Of a stretch of 17,824 bases of DNA, positions 6,941-14,433 are shown one piece after another. The stretch comes from Desulfobacterales bacterium (GTDB lineage Bacteria > Desulfobacterota > Desulfobacteria > Desulfobacterales > UBA2174_A), in assembly GCA_025454075.1 (NCBI GenBank), contig JALOPD010000048.1:1-17824 (forward strand), written 5' to 3'. A program made the translations under genes and the position numbers. Below the pieces are notes generated by a model. That model worked only from the letters and a program-made list of their open reading frames with translations, was not told where the DNA came from and did no database searches. Position 1 is the stretch's first letter. Every line of letters starts with the position of its first letter.

Positions 6941-6960
6941 CCCCGCAGCCTGCCGCGGGG
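6941..6960 (-). repeat. GC-rich hairpin between gntR and the HpaI-like gene
   Basis: A perfect 6-bp inverted repeat (CCCCGC / GCGGGG) with an 8-nt loop lies in the 94-bp gap between the regulator stop and the aldolase start. No T-run follows on the minus strand, so it is not a classical terminator. It could reduce or process readthrough from the regulator gene into the enzyme genes. The same stem arms occur in the leader hairpin at 2020-2042. Confidence 0.4.
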
Positions 6961-6979
6961 AACATTTTGCAGGGTCTTC

Positions 6980-7639
6980 CTATTTGTTGCTCGAGGATGT
7001 TTCGAGCATGCCGGGATAAAACTGCTCAACGACATGGCGGCAGGTTTCCCGCAGGTGCTCGCGCATCAACTGCTCGCTTTTTTCTTCGTCCTGCTGAAGC
7101 AGGGCGTTGATGATGTTGAGATGAGCGTCGGCAGAAGCCTTTTCGATGGCGGGGGCCCGTTTGGTGATGTTGGCCGTGAGGACGGTGAGATTTTCGAGCC
7201 TTCCACCAATATCGGCCATGATACCGTTGTGCGCTGCATCCATAATGGCTCTGTGAAGCTCGCGGCCGAATGCGATGCCCAGCATCGGATCGGACTCTAT
7301 ATTGGCGTTGGCGATTTTTTTCTTGATCTCGCGCAGCGTCGCGTGGAAAGTCTCGCCGCCCCTGCGGCAGGCCAGTCGAGCGGCCATGCCTTCGATGGCC
7401 TCCCGGGTCTGAAAGATTTCAAAGATCTGTTCAAGGCCGAGTCGGCGCACGACGAACCCGCGGTTGGCTTCCTGTTCCAGGAAGCCGTCGGCCATGAGCT
7501 TCCAGAGAATCTCCCGGATCGGGGTGCGGCTCATGCTGTAGGTTTCGCAAAGCTCACGCTCGATCAGCCACTGCCCGGGCGCCAGCCTCTCCTCGACGAT
7601 CTGCCGCCGGATATCTTCATAAACCGTGTTTTTATCCAT
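6980..7639 (-). CDS. GntR-family transcriptional regulator, FadR/FCD subfamily
   Basis: 219 residues. The N-terminal winged helix-turn-helix (about 1-66) has the GntR pattern: VYEDIRRQIVEERLAPGQWL, then ELCETYSMSRTPIREIL, then L-x-x-DGFLEQEANRGFVV. The C-terminal part (about 73-203) is an FCD ligand-binding domain of helices, with likely metal-ligand histidines H129 (ELHRAI), H173 (DAHLNII) and H195 (MREHL). FCD regulators of catabolic islands usually bind a small carboxylate and release DNA. The gene is divergent from the methyltransferase fusion and heads the minus-strand enzyme operon. No Shine-Dalgarno site precedes the ATG, and the best -10 element ends only about 10 bp before it, so the mRNA may be leaderless. 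The effector is not known; it is probably the pathway substrate or an intermediate. Confidence 0.93.
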   Translation of the reverse strand: MDKNTVYEDIRRQIVEERLAPGQWLIERELCETYSMSRTPIREILWKLMADGFLEQEANRGFVVRRLGLEQIFEIFQTREAIEGMAARLACRRGGETFHATLREIKKKIANANIESDPMLGIAFGRELHRAIMDAAHNGIMADIGGRLENLTVLTANITKRAPAIEKASADAHLNIINALLQQDEEKSEQLMREHLRETCRHVVEQFYPGMLETSSSNK

Positions 7640-7648
7640 AATAAAAAA

Positions 7649-7677
7649 ATTGTATACAAAGAAAATTCATTTGTCAA
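7649..7677 (-). promoter_or_regulatory. Promoter of the gntR operon
   Basis: Minus-strand TTGACA (7677-7672) and TACAAT (7654-7649) are separated by 17 bp, close to the sigma70 consensus. The start point would fall near 7642, only a few bases ahead of the ATG at 7639, so translation may be leaderless. The palindrome at 7650-7659 overlaps the -10 element. Confidence 0.6.
7650..7659. promoter_or_regulatory. Candidate GntR/FCD operator (TTGTATACAA)
   Basis: A perfect 10-bp palindrome with GTATAC at its core, the style of short symmetric operator bound by FCD-type GntR dimers. It covers the regulator's own -10 element, which would give autorepression. A related interrupted repeat, AATAC-N5-GTATT, lies at 7697-7711 within the divergent promoter. 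Confidence 0.5.
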
Positions 7678-7685
7678 ATATTTTA

Positions 7686-7713
7686 TTGACATAAAAAATA
7701 CATTTGGTATTAT
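7686..7713 (+). promoter_or_regulatory. Promoter of the methyltransferase-transporter operon
   Basis: TTGACA (7686-7691) and TATTAT (7708-7713) with a 16-bp spacer on the plus strand, placing the start near 7720 and a leader of about 65 nt. Its -35 element is back to back with the minus-strand -35 element, only 8 bp apart. The inverted repeat AATAC-N5-GTATT (7697-7711) lies between the two elements and is a likely operator half of a shared control region. Confidence 0.6.
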
Positions 7714-7785
7714 CATAACAGACCCGAAATGATCATCGATGAATTCGAACACCTGATCTGAATTCCGGTTGCAGGTATCCCTATA

Positions 7786-9711
7786 GTGAATCAGGCGATG
7801 ATGACCCACAGACAGCGATTGCTCGCGGCGGTTCGAGGCGACATGCCCGATCACCTCCCTTATGCGCCCCGCATCGATCTGTGGTTTAATGCGAATTCTC
7901 TGAACGGCATCCTGCCGCAACGACATCGGGGCAGAACCCGAGACGAAATAGCGCTTTCCGAAGGTTGGGCCCTGCACAAAGTGGTCGCGGACCACTTGCA
8001 TCAACCCGACCCCGATGCCATGCTGCACCGGGCACTCGGGGTGCACTTCATGAAGGAGTACGTGGCGCACTTCACGTTCTCCGACAGGGTAAAGATCGAG
8101 GTTAAGCGCGAAGGCGACCGCACACGCGTCCGCTACACCACGCCGAAGGGGTCCATTACCACCTGCACGGTGTACAGCCGTGAGATGCGGCGCTCGGGTG
8201 CCTCTGTCCCCTGGATCGAAGAGCACGCCGTCAAGGCCCCCGAAGACCTGAAGGTGCTGGCCGGCGTGTTTGAAAACATGGACGTGGTGGCCAATTACGA
8301 AGCCTTCAAAGCTCACCAGGCGGAGGTGGGCGAGAACGGATTGCCGGTCACCGCCTTCACCGTTGCCGCCGGTCCGGTTCACCACATCCAGAAATACATT
8401 CTGGATGCCACCGAATTCTTCCATTACTACCGCGACCACCAGTCTGAAATACTCTACCTGGCCGATGTCCTGGCCCCTCTTTACGAGAAGGCCTTGCGCG
8501 TTGTCGCGGGATCGCCGGCCGAGGTCATCCAATGGGGCTCGAACTTCGACGACATGCTCACCTTCGCCCCGATGTTCGCCAAGCACTTCGTGCCCTGGAT
8601 CCGGAAGGCCAAAGAGGTCCTGGGCCCTAAAGGCATCCGGATCCTCTGTCACACCGACGGCGAGAACCTCGGCCTGATGGACCTCCTGCATGAGTCGGGG
8701 ATGGACGTGGCCGAAGCGGTCTGCCCGGCGCCCATGACCAAGGTCAGCATCCAGGAGTACTACCGGCGCTGGAGCGACCGGATCACCATTTTCGGCGGGG
8801 TCCCTTCCAACCTGCTGCTGCCCCAGCTCACCCCGGAGAAGGATTTCCAGGACTTCATGGACGGCCTCTTCTCCGGCATCGGCACCGGGGCCAGGTTCAT
8901 TCTCGGCATCGCGGACACCACGCCGCCGGATGCCGATTTCGAACGCCTGGTCCGGATCGGTGACATGGTCCGGGAGAAAGGCCGCCTACCGCTGCAGGCC
9001 GGCGCCTTCAACCCGGTTGACGTGGCGGCCGCCGCAGCGGTGCCCGCCAAGAAAGGACTTGCGGCTGCGGCTTCGCAGGACACCCGCTTCACGAAAATCC
9101 GGCAGGCGCTTCTCGACGGCCAGGAGCGGGAACTCATCGGGCAAGTCAAGGAGCTGCTGAAACAGGAGGTCGCTCCCAAGGACATCATCGACCTGGGAAT
9201 GGTGGCCGCCATGGAAAGCCTCAACCAGGCATTCAAGGACGGGACCGTGTTCATCCCGGAGGTGCTGGCGGCCGCCCGGGCCATGAACGCGGCCGTGCTC
9301 TTTCTGGAACCGCACCTGGCGGAGAAAGACAAGCGGGCGGGAGGCAAGATCCTGATCGGCACGGTCAAGGGGGACCTGCACGACATCGGCAAGAACATGG
9401 TCGCGACCATGCTGCGCGGCGTGGGGTTCAACGTGGTGGATCTGGGGATCAGCGTTGCGGCCGATGCGTTCGTCAGAAAAGTTGCCGAGGAGCGGCCTCA
9501 GGTCCTGGCGCTGTCCGCCCTGCTCACCACCACCATGCCGGAAATGCGCAAGGTCATCGGCGCCTTGACCCAGGTCGGCAGCAGAGGGGCCGTAAAGGTC
9601 ATCGTCGGCGGCGCACCGGTGAACCAGAATTTCGCCAACGACATCGGAGCCGACGGGTACGCCAAGGACGCCGCCGAAGCCATTGATCTCGTTCGGAGCC
9701 TGATCGGGTGA
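7786..9711 (+). CDS. Corrinoid methyltransferase fusion: URO-D-fold methyltransferase + B12-binding domain (CmuA-like)
   Basis: 641 residues from GTG 7786; in-frame ATGs at 7798 and 7801 are alternatives, and the latter (MTHRQRLLAAVRGD) looks most like the usual start of the family. Residues about 1-405 form a uroporphyrinogen-decarboxylase-fold methyltransferase (MtaA/MtbA/CmuA group). Residues about 435-510 are a corrinoid-protein cap domain (FIPEVLAAARAMNAAV) and 520-641 a Rossmann-like cobalamin domain with GDLHDIGKN (D530-x-H532-x-x-G535, H532 the lower cobalt ligand), SAL at 577-579 and VGGAPV at 607-612. An Ala-rich linker (413-429) joins the halves. The order equals that of chloromethane methyltransferase CmuA. 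The zinc site seems altered: CHTDGEN (C288, H289) with a later C313 in AVCPAPMTK, instead of the H-x-C then C of MtaA. It should demethylate a substrate onto its own corrinoid; the substrate and the methyl acceptor protein are unknown. It heads the operon carrying tctBAC. Confidence 0.9.
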   Translation: MNQAMMTHRQRLLAAVRGDMPDHLPYAPRIDLWFNANSLNGILPQRHRGRTRDEIALSEGWALHKVVADHLHQPDPDAMLHRALGVHFMKEYVAHFTFSDRVKIEVKREGDRTRVRYTTPKGSITTCTVYSREMRRSGASVPWIEEHAVKAPEDLKVLAGVFENMDVVANYEAFKAHQAEVGENGLPVTAFTVAAGPVHHIQKYILDATEFFHYYRDHQSEILYLADVLAPLYEKALRVVAGSPAEVIQWGSNFDDMLTFAPMFAKHFVPWIRKAKEVLGPKGIRILCHTDGENLGLMDLLHESGMDVAEAVCPAPMTKVSIQEYYRRWSDRITIFGGVPSNLLLPQLTPEKDFQDFMDGLFSGIGTGARFILGIADTTPPDADFERLVRIGDMVREKGRLPLQAGAFNPVDVAAAAAVPAKKGLAAAASQDTRFTKIRQALLDGQERELIGQVKELLKQEVAPKDIIDLGMVAAMESLNQAFKDGTVFIPEVLAAARAMNAAVLFLEPHLAEKDKRAGGKILIGTVKGDLHDIGKNMVATMLRGVGFNVVDLGISVAADAFVRKVAEERPQVLALSALLTTTMPEMRKVIGALTQVGSRGAVKVIVGGAPVNQNFANDIGADGYAKDAAEAIDLVRSLIG

Positions 9712-9787
9712 AACCTTATAGCAAAGAACCCCAAAGAGATGCTTCAACCAAAAATGGGGCGTGTGCGTTCATAGCCGGAGGCCAGCC

Positions 9788-10282
9788 ATGACCAAGTCGG
9801 ACCATGTGGCCAATCTTGTCGTTCTTGCTTTGGGCGTCTTTGTCGTTTACCACTCCTATTATTCCCTTAAAATAGGCGTTTTGATCACTCCGGGCGCAGG
9901 TTTCCTGCCGTTCCTCTGCGGGCTTGCCCTAATAGCGTTAGGCATCTTTTGGCGTCTTCAAGCCGTTCTTTTCAAGTCTCCGCCGAAAGCGGATTCTGGA
10001 GGCCCCACGGCGGCTGTCTGTGAGGTGCAACCGGCTGCGCTACCGGGTTCGCGGGTCAAACTGTGCCTGGCGTTTGCGACCACCGTTGCCTATGCCTGTT
10101 TGTTCGAACGGATCGGGTTTTTTCTTGCGACGCTGCTGTTCATGCTCGGCTGGCAGATGGTGGTGGAGCGGGAGCGTTGGCTGAAGGCGGTCATCATCAC
10201 GGTGCTCTGCGCCGCTGCCATGTACACCCTTTTCAGCTACCTGCTGCGCGTTGAACTGCCGTCCAATCCATTGCTCTCCTGA
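9788..10282 (+). CDS. tctB: Tripartite tricarboxylate transporter small subunit TctB
   Basis: 164 residues from the ATG at 9788, which has GGAGG 6 nt upstream; a GTG at 9761 gives an extension without support. TctB is the small membrane subunit that works with TctA and the binding protein TctC in cation-driven uptake of carboxylates. Five hydrophobic segments are visible at about 6-24, 38-57, 90-106, 109-126 and 132-152, with the usual PGAGFLPF loop (35-42), a polar loop at 64-89, an ERIGFFLAT segment (107-115) and a final LLRVELPSN. This agrees with DUF1468/TctB. It follows the methyltransferase gene by 76 bp and precedes tctA by 17 bp, so the three appear to be one transcription unit. Confidence 0.88.
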   Translation: MTKSDHVANLVVLALGVFVVYHSYYSLKIGVLITPGAGFLPFLCGLALIALGIFWRLQAVLFKSPPKADSGGPTAAVCEVQPAALPGSRVKLCLAFATTVAYACLFERIGFFLATLLFMLGWQMVVERERWLKAVIITVLCAAAMYTLFSYLLRVELPSNPLLS

Positions 10283-10299
10283 GGGGGGAAGATTCCGGC

Positions 10300-11811
10300 A
10301 TGGGCATCTTTGATGGCATCATCTCGGGATTTTTCATCGCGCTGACGCCGATGAACCTGATGTTCGGTTTTCTGGGGGCCCTGATCGGGACTGCCGTGGG
10401 CGTTCTTCCCGGCCTGGGCCCTGCCGCCACCATCGCATTGCTTCTGCCCATCACCTATTCGATTTCTTCCCCGGTTCCCGCCGTTATTTTGATGGCCGGG
10501 ATATACTATGGGGCCATGTACGGCGGGTCCACGACCTCGATCCTGCTCAACCTGCCGGGCGAGGCTGCATCAGTGGTGACCTGCATCGACGGCTACAAGA
10601 TGGCCCAGAAGGGGCAGGCGGGCCCGGCCTTGGGGATCGCAGCCATCGGGTCCTTCATCGCCGGCTCGGTCGCGGTCGTCGGGCTCACACTGTTTGCTCC
10701 CCCCATAGCGGAGTTTGCACTGGGCTTCGGGCCGCCGGAAAAGTTCTCCCTTGCGCTGCTGGGACTGTTGATGGCGGTGACCCTTTCAGGCGAATCGGTC
10801 ACCAAGGGGCTTATCATCATGGTCCTGGGGCTGCTTTTTGGGTCAGTCGGTATCGACCCCATCTCAGGCAAGAGCCGGTTTGATTTCGGCGTTATAGAAC
10901 TCCAAAGCGGGTTCGATTTCGTGACGCTCGCCGTGGGCGTCTTCGGTTTAGGGGAAATTTTCTACAACCTGGAGCGGGAGGGCAATGTCGAAATCGTCAC
11001 CACTAAGGTTGGAAAGGTCTTCCCCGCGATGGCGGATTGGGTCAAATCGCGCATGGCGATCCTGCGGGGCACGCTGATAGGTTTCTTCATCGGCATCATC
11101 CCCGGCGGGGGTGCGGTCATTTCATCGCTCGTGTCCTACGCCGTCGAAAAGAAAGTCTCCCAGCACCCGGAAGCGTTCGGGCAGGGCGCCATCGAAGGGG
11201 TGGCCGGGCCCGAATCCGCCAACAACGCCGCCTCGAGCGCATCTTTCATTCCCCTGCTCACTCTCGGCATCCCGGGGAATGCCGCCATCGCCATGATTTT
11301 CGCCTGCCTGCTCATCAAGGGGGTAAAGCCCGGGCCCTTCCTGATCGTCGAGCACCCCGACGTCTTCTGGGGCGTGATCGCCTCCATGTATGTCGGCAAC
11401 ATCATGCTCATCATCCTGAACCTGCCCCTGGTGGGGCTGTGGGTGCAGTTGCTGCGGGTGCCCTACAGCATTCTCGCACCGGTGGTGATCCTCTTCACGG
11501 CGATCGGCTCCTACAGCATCGCCAACCAGGCCTTCGACCTTTATGCCCTGATCGCGTTCGGCGTTCTCGGCTATGCGCTTCGCAAGCTTAAATTCGAAGC
11601 CGGGCCGCTGCCCCTGGCCTTCATCCTGGGCCCCATGATCGAAGGCTCCATGCGGCAGTCGCTGCTCATGTCCGGTGGTAGCTTTTTGATTTTTGTCACC
11701 CGCCCCATATCGGTGACCATTGTGGCGCTGTTTGCGCTCTTTGTCATCGGTCAGGCGGTTTTTGCGATTCACCGTGCGCGTCGCTGTTCCAAGGCCCAAA
11801 AGGCGGCCTGA
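10300..11811 (+). CDS. tctA: Tripartite tricarboxylate transporter large subunit TctA
   Basis: 503 residues, the usual length. TctA is the large permease subunit, with about ten to twelve membrane segments, carrying substrate delivered by the periplasmic TctC protein. Family marks are FGFLGALIGTAVGVLPGLGP at 22-41, the AATIALLLPITY segment that follows, YYGAMYGGSTTSILLNLPGE at 69-88, a second related motif IGIIPGGGAVISSLVSY near 266-282, and a SANNAASSASFIPLLTLGIP stretch near 308-327; the paired PGxG/PG motifs reflect the internal duplication of the family. A purine-rich AGGGGGGAAG lies before the ATG. The gene sits between tctB and tctC in the common B-A-C order. Substrate choice is set mostly by TctC. 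Confidence 0.95.
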   Translation: MGIFDGIISGFFIALTPMNLMFGFLGALIGTAVGVLPGLGPAATIALLLPITYSISSPVPAVILMAGIYYGAMYGGSTTSILLNLPGEAASVVTCIDGYKMAQKGQAGPALGIAAIGSFIAGSVAVVGLTLFAPPIAEFALGFGPPEKFSLALLGLLMAVTLSGESVTKGLIIMVLGLLFGSVGIDPISGKSRFDFGVIELQSGFDFVTLAVGVFGLGEIFYNLEREGNVEIVTTKVGKVFPAMADWVKSRMAILRGTLIGFFIGIIPGGGAVISSLVSYAVEKKVSQHPEAFGQGAIEGVAGPESANNAASSASFIPLLTLGIPGNAAIAMIFACLLIKGVKPGPFLIVEHPDVFWGVIASMYVGNIMLIILNLPLVGLWVQLLRVPYSILAPVVILFTAIGSYSIANQAFDLYALIAFGVLGYALRKLKFEAGPLPLAFILGPMIEGSMRQSLLMSGGSFLIFVTRPISVTIVALFALFVIGQAVFAIHRARRCSKAQKAA

Positions 11812-11857
11812 TCGGGAGACCAACTCCCACCTACATTAACCCGAAAGGAGAAAACGT

Positions 11858-12838
11858 ATGAAACGAATGGCAGTCAGCAGCTTTATTATCGCGTTGGTCG
11901 CAGCCCTGATGGTCCCGGGGGCTGCCTTGGCCCAGGAAAAATTCCCATCCAAACCGATCACCCTCATCGTCCCATTCTCCGCCGGCGGTTCCACGGACCT
12001 GCTGGGCCGGGCCGTTGAGAAAATCTGGCCCAAGTACTCGCCCCAACCCATGGTCCTGATCAACAAGCCGGGCGGCGGCGGCGTCGTCGGCACGGAGTTT
12101 GTCGTCCGGTCCAAGCCCGACGGATACACCTTGTTCCTCGGCTATGGATCGGGGCACGACGTGGTCATGCCGCATCTGCAGAAAATGCCGTACGACCCCT
12201 ACAAAGACCTGGTGGCCGTTTCGCGGCTGTCCATCCATTCCGTCGTGATCTGCACGGGGGCCAAGTCCGAGTTCAACAGCATAAAGGACATGGTGGCGTG
12301 GGCCAAGAAGGAGAACAAGCCGATCACCTCATCCGTTTCCACCAAAGCCGGCGCGGTCGACATCACCATCACCGCGCTCGGGAAGGAGGCGGGAATCAAC
12401 ATCGTGACGGTCCCCTTCGCCGGGGGCGCGGATGCCGTGACAACGCTTGCCGGCGGTCATGTCATGATCGGCGGCGGACACCCCTCGGAAGTCATGCCCC
12501 ACATCAAGGCCGGCCGCTTCAAGCCGCTCGCCGTGGCCTTGCCCGAACGCGACCCGTCGCTGCCGAAGGTGCCGACCCTCAAGGAGCAGGGGATCAACGT
12601 CTACACCTGGGGCTCGATCAAGGGCGTTGCCGCACCGGCCGCCACGCCCAAGGAGGTGGTGGAGTATCTTGCTACGACCCTCAAAAAAGTGTGTGAGGAT
12701 GCGGAGTTCAAGAAAATCATGGCGGACCTCGACCAACCCATCTTGTATCAGGACAGCGCCGCCTTCACCCGGTTCCTGCAGCAGGCCTATGGCGACTACG
12801 GCAAACTCATCAAGGATTTGAATATTTCCATCCAGTAA
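11858..12838 (+). CDS. tctC: Tripartite tricarboxylate transporter binding protein TctC (Bug family)
   Basis: 326 residues with AAAGGAG before the ATG. An N-terminal Sec signal peptide (KR, a hydrophobic core, then ALA at about residues 23-25) indicates export to the periplasm. The mature part starts with the Bug signature FPSKPITLIVPFSAGGSTD (29-47), followed by VLINKPGGGGVVGTEFV near 66-82 and a PDGYTLFLG turn near 88-96. Bug proteins bind carboxylates mainly through main-chain and water contacts, so the ligand cannot be deduced. The PTLKEQG segment and a C-terminal LKKVCEDAEFKKIM helix are typical. A strong hairpin follows the gene at 12879-12921. Its place in the operon suggests that it imports the compound degraded by the methyltransferase and the divergent enzymes. 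Confidence 0.95.
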   Translation: MKRMAVSSFIIALVAALMVPGAALAQEKFPSKPITLIVPFSAGGSTDLLGRAVEKIWPKYSPQPMVLINKPGGGGVVGTEFVVRSKPDGYTLFLGYGSGHDVVMPHLQKMPYDPYKDLVAVSRLSIHSVVICTGAKSEFNSIKDMVAWAKKENKPITSSVSTKAGAVDITITALGKEAGINIVTVPFAGGADAVTTLAGGHVMIGGGHPSEVMPHIKAGRFKPLAVALPERDPSLPKVPTLKEQGINVYTWGSIKGVAAPAATPKEVVEYLATTLKKVCEDAEFKKIMADLDQPILYQDSAAFTRFLQQAYGDYGKLIKDLNISIQ

Positions 12839-12878
12839 GTGATTTTGAGAACATTCCAAAGCAGCTTCTACCCAGTCA

Positions 12879-12921
12879 GGGTCCTGCCCGGCGGTTGATC
12901 TTGCTGCCGCCGGCAGGACCC
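12879..12921 (+). repeat. Long GC-rich stem-loop after tctC
   Basis: Left arm 12879-12894 and right arm 12907-12921 pair over 15 bp (GGGTCCTGCC-GGCGG with CCGCCGGCAGGACCC) with one bulged C and a 12-nt loop. No T-run follows, so it is not a standard intrinsic terminator. Such stem-loops often protect the upstream mRNA of highly expressed binding proteins while lowering expression of the next gene, here the LarA homologue. Confidence 0.6.
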
Positions 12922-13009
12922 GAAAGATCTCGGGCCGTTCAAGTGGGGTCAAGGCCATCCGTGATGCTGAAAAGCCAGGCCCCCTGAACCGAGAGATCGG
13001 GAGCACTCC

Positions 13010-14293
13010 ATGACTTCCGGCAGCGGCATCATCGACCAACTGCTGAAAGACACCTCCATCCCGCGGGTCCTGAAGATCCGGCAGAATTTCGAGCGGCCCG
13101 TCTTGGGGGATGTCGAAGCGGCGGTTCTTGACCGCCTGCGCAGCTCGCACGTCCTCGACCGTTTGCGGCCGGGCATGAGCATCGCCGTGGGCGTCGGCAG
13201 CCGGGGTATTTCCAACCAGCCCCTGATCGTGAGGGTACTCGTCGACCGGCTCAAGTCCCAGGGCGCCCGCCCCTTCATCTTTCCCGCCATGGGCAGCCAC
13301 GGCGGTGCCACGGCCGAAGGGCAGCGGAACCTGCTCGAACGCATGGGCATCACCGAGCAGGCCATGGGAGCGCCCATCCGCGCCACTATGGACGCCGTCG
13401 CCATGGGGACGGCGGAAAACGGGCTCACGGTCTGGTTCGACGCCTATGCCGCCGCTGCGGACGGCATCGTGCTGGTGAACCGGGTCAAGCCCCACGTCTC
13501 CTTCCGGGGCAAGTACGAAAGCGGCCTGATGAAAATGGTCGCCATCGGGCTCGGCAAGCAGAAGGGCGCGGAGGCCTGCCACCAGCTGGGCATGGAGCGG
13601 ATGCTCGACAACATCGTGGCGATCGGTCGGAAGGCCCTTTCGACCGGGAAAATCCTTTTCGGGGTCGCCCTGGTCGAGAACGCCTACCACGAGACGTGCC
13701 GGATAGAGGCCATCCCCTCCCACCGCATCGAAGCAGAGGAAATTGCCCTGCAGGCGGAAGCCAAGCGCCTGGAGCCGCGGATCCTCTTCGATCGGCTGGA
13801 CGTCCTCATCATCGATGAGATCGGCAAGAACATCTCGGGGACCGGTTTCGACAACAACGTCGTCGGCCGGTTCCACCTGCCGCACATGAAGTCGGAAGGC
13901 CCATTCATCACGCGCATCGCCGCCCTTGACATCACCGAGGCCTCCCACGGCAACGGCAACGGCCTGGGCATCGTGGACTTCACCACCGACCGGGCTTTCC
14001 GGAAATTCAGCTTCGAGGAGACCTACCCCAACGCTCTCACCTCCACCGTGCCGGCGAGCGTCAGAATCCCCATGGTGCTCGAAAACGACCGGCTGGCCAT
14101 CCAGGCGGCGATCAAGACCTGCAACATTGCGGATTTCCGCAACGTACGGCTGGGACGCATCAAGAACACCCTCGAGGCCCATCTGCTCGAGGTTTCGGAA
14201 AACCTGCTTCCCGAGGTGCGTAAAAACCTGCGGATGGAAATCCTGTCAGACCCTTGCGAGCTGGCCTTCGATGAGCGGGGGAGCCTCTTTTAG
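13010..14293 (+). CDS. LarA/DUF2088 family protein (putative nickel-dependent 2-hydroxyacid racemase/epimerase homologue)
   Basis: 427 residues; the ATG follows GGGAG with an 8-nt spacer. The protein belongs to the LarA-like group (DUF2088). Lactate racemase LarA uses a covalently tethered nickel-pincer nucleotide to move a hydride at the C2 of 2-hydroxy acids, with H108, H174, K184 and H200 in the Lactobacillus enzyme. Comparable residues here are H97 (PAMGSHGG), H162 (VNRVKPHVSF), K175 (SGLMKMVAIG) and H191 (GAEACHQLG), with similar spacing, so the active site may be intact. The subfamily differs clearly from true lactate racemases in the rest of the sequence, and its substrate is unknown; a 2-hydroxy acid is expected. 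No larB, larC or larE cofactor genes are in the window. It lies 170 bp after tctC, beyond a stable stem-loop, and may be co-transcribed at a lower level. Confidence 0.78.
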   Translation: MTSGSGIIDQLLKDTSIPRVLKIRQNFERPVLGDVEAAVLDRLRSSHVLDRLRPGMSIAVGVGSRGISNQPLIVRVLVDRLKSQGARPFIFPAMGSHGGATAEGQRNLLERMGITEQAMGAPIRATMDAVAMGTAENGLTVWFDAYAAAADGIVLVNRVKPHVSFRGKYESGLMKMVAIGLGKQKGAEACHQLGMERMLDNIVAIGRKALSTGKILFGVALVENAYHETCRIEAIPSHRIEAEEIALQAEAKRLEPRILFDRLDVLIIDEIGKNISGTGFDNNVVGRFHLPHMKSEGPFITRIAALDITEASHGNGNGLGIVDFTTDRAFRKFSFEETYPNALTSTVPASVRIPMVLENDRLAIQAAIKTCNIADFRNVRLGRIKNTLEAHLLEVSENLLPEVRKNLRMEILSDPCELAFDERGSLF

Positions 14294-14433
14294 AATCGGA
14301 CCTGTTGAAAACCAGGCCGGACGTCGCTTCTATAGTTGATCTTCTCAGTTGATGATTATATCGTTGCACGACAACTGGTTTTTCCCGCGACGCGCGAGCC
14401 GGCGCCCCGCATTATGCAGACAGGAGCCACCCT

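Noticed and set aside
7564..8691. Minus-strand open frame of about 375 codons running from the methyltransferase into gntR
   Set aside because: It is antisense to the methyltransferase domain and crosses the divergent promoter region; no start signal and no coherent protein features.
12329..14182. Minus-strand open frame of about 617 codons across tctC and the larA-like gene
   Set aside because: It is opposite two recognisable genes, crosses the intergenic stem-loop and shows no family-like motif.
14307..14384. Long-range inverted repeat GAAAACCAG / CTGGTTTTTC and a direct repeat AGTTGAT (14334-14340, 14347-14353) upstream of aroC
   Set aside because: The arms are short, imperfect and separated by about 60 bases; without conservation data, chance is the simplest explanation.
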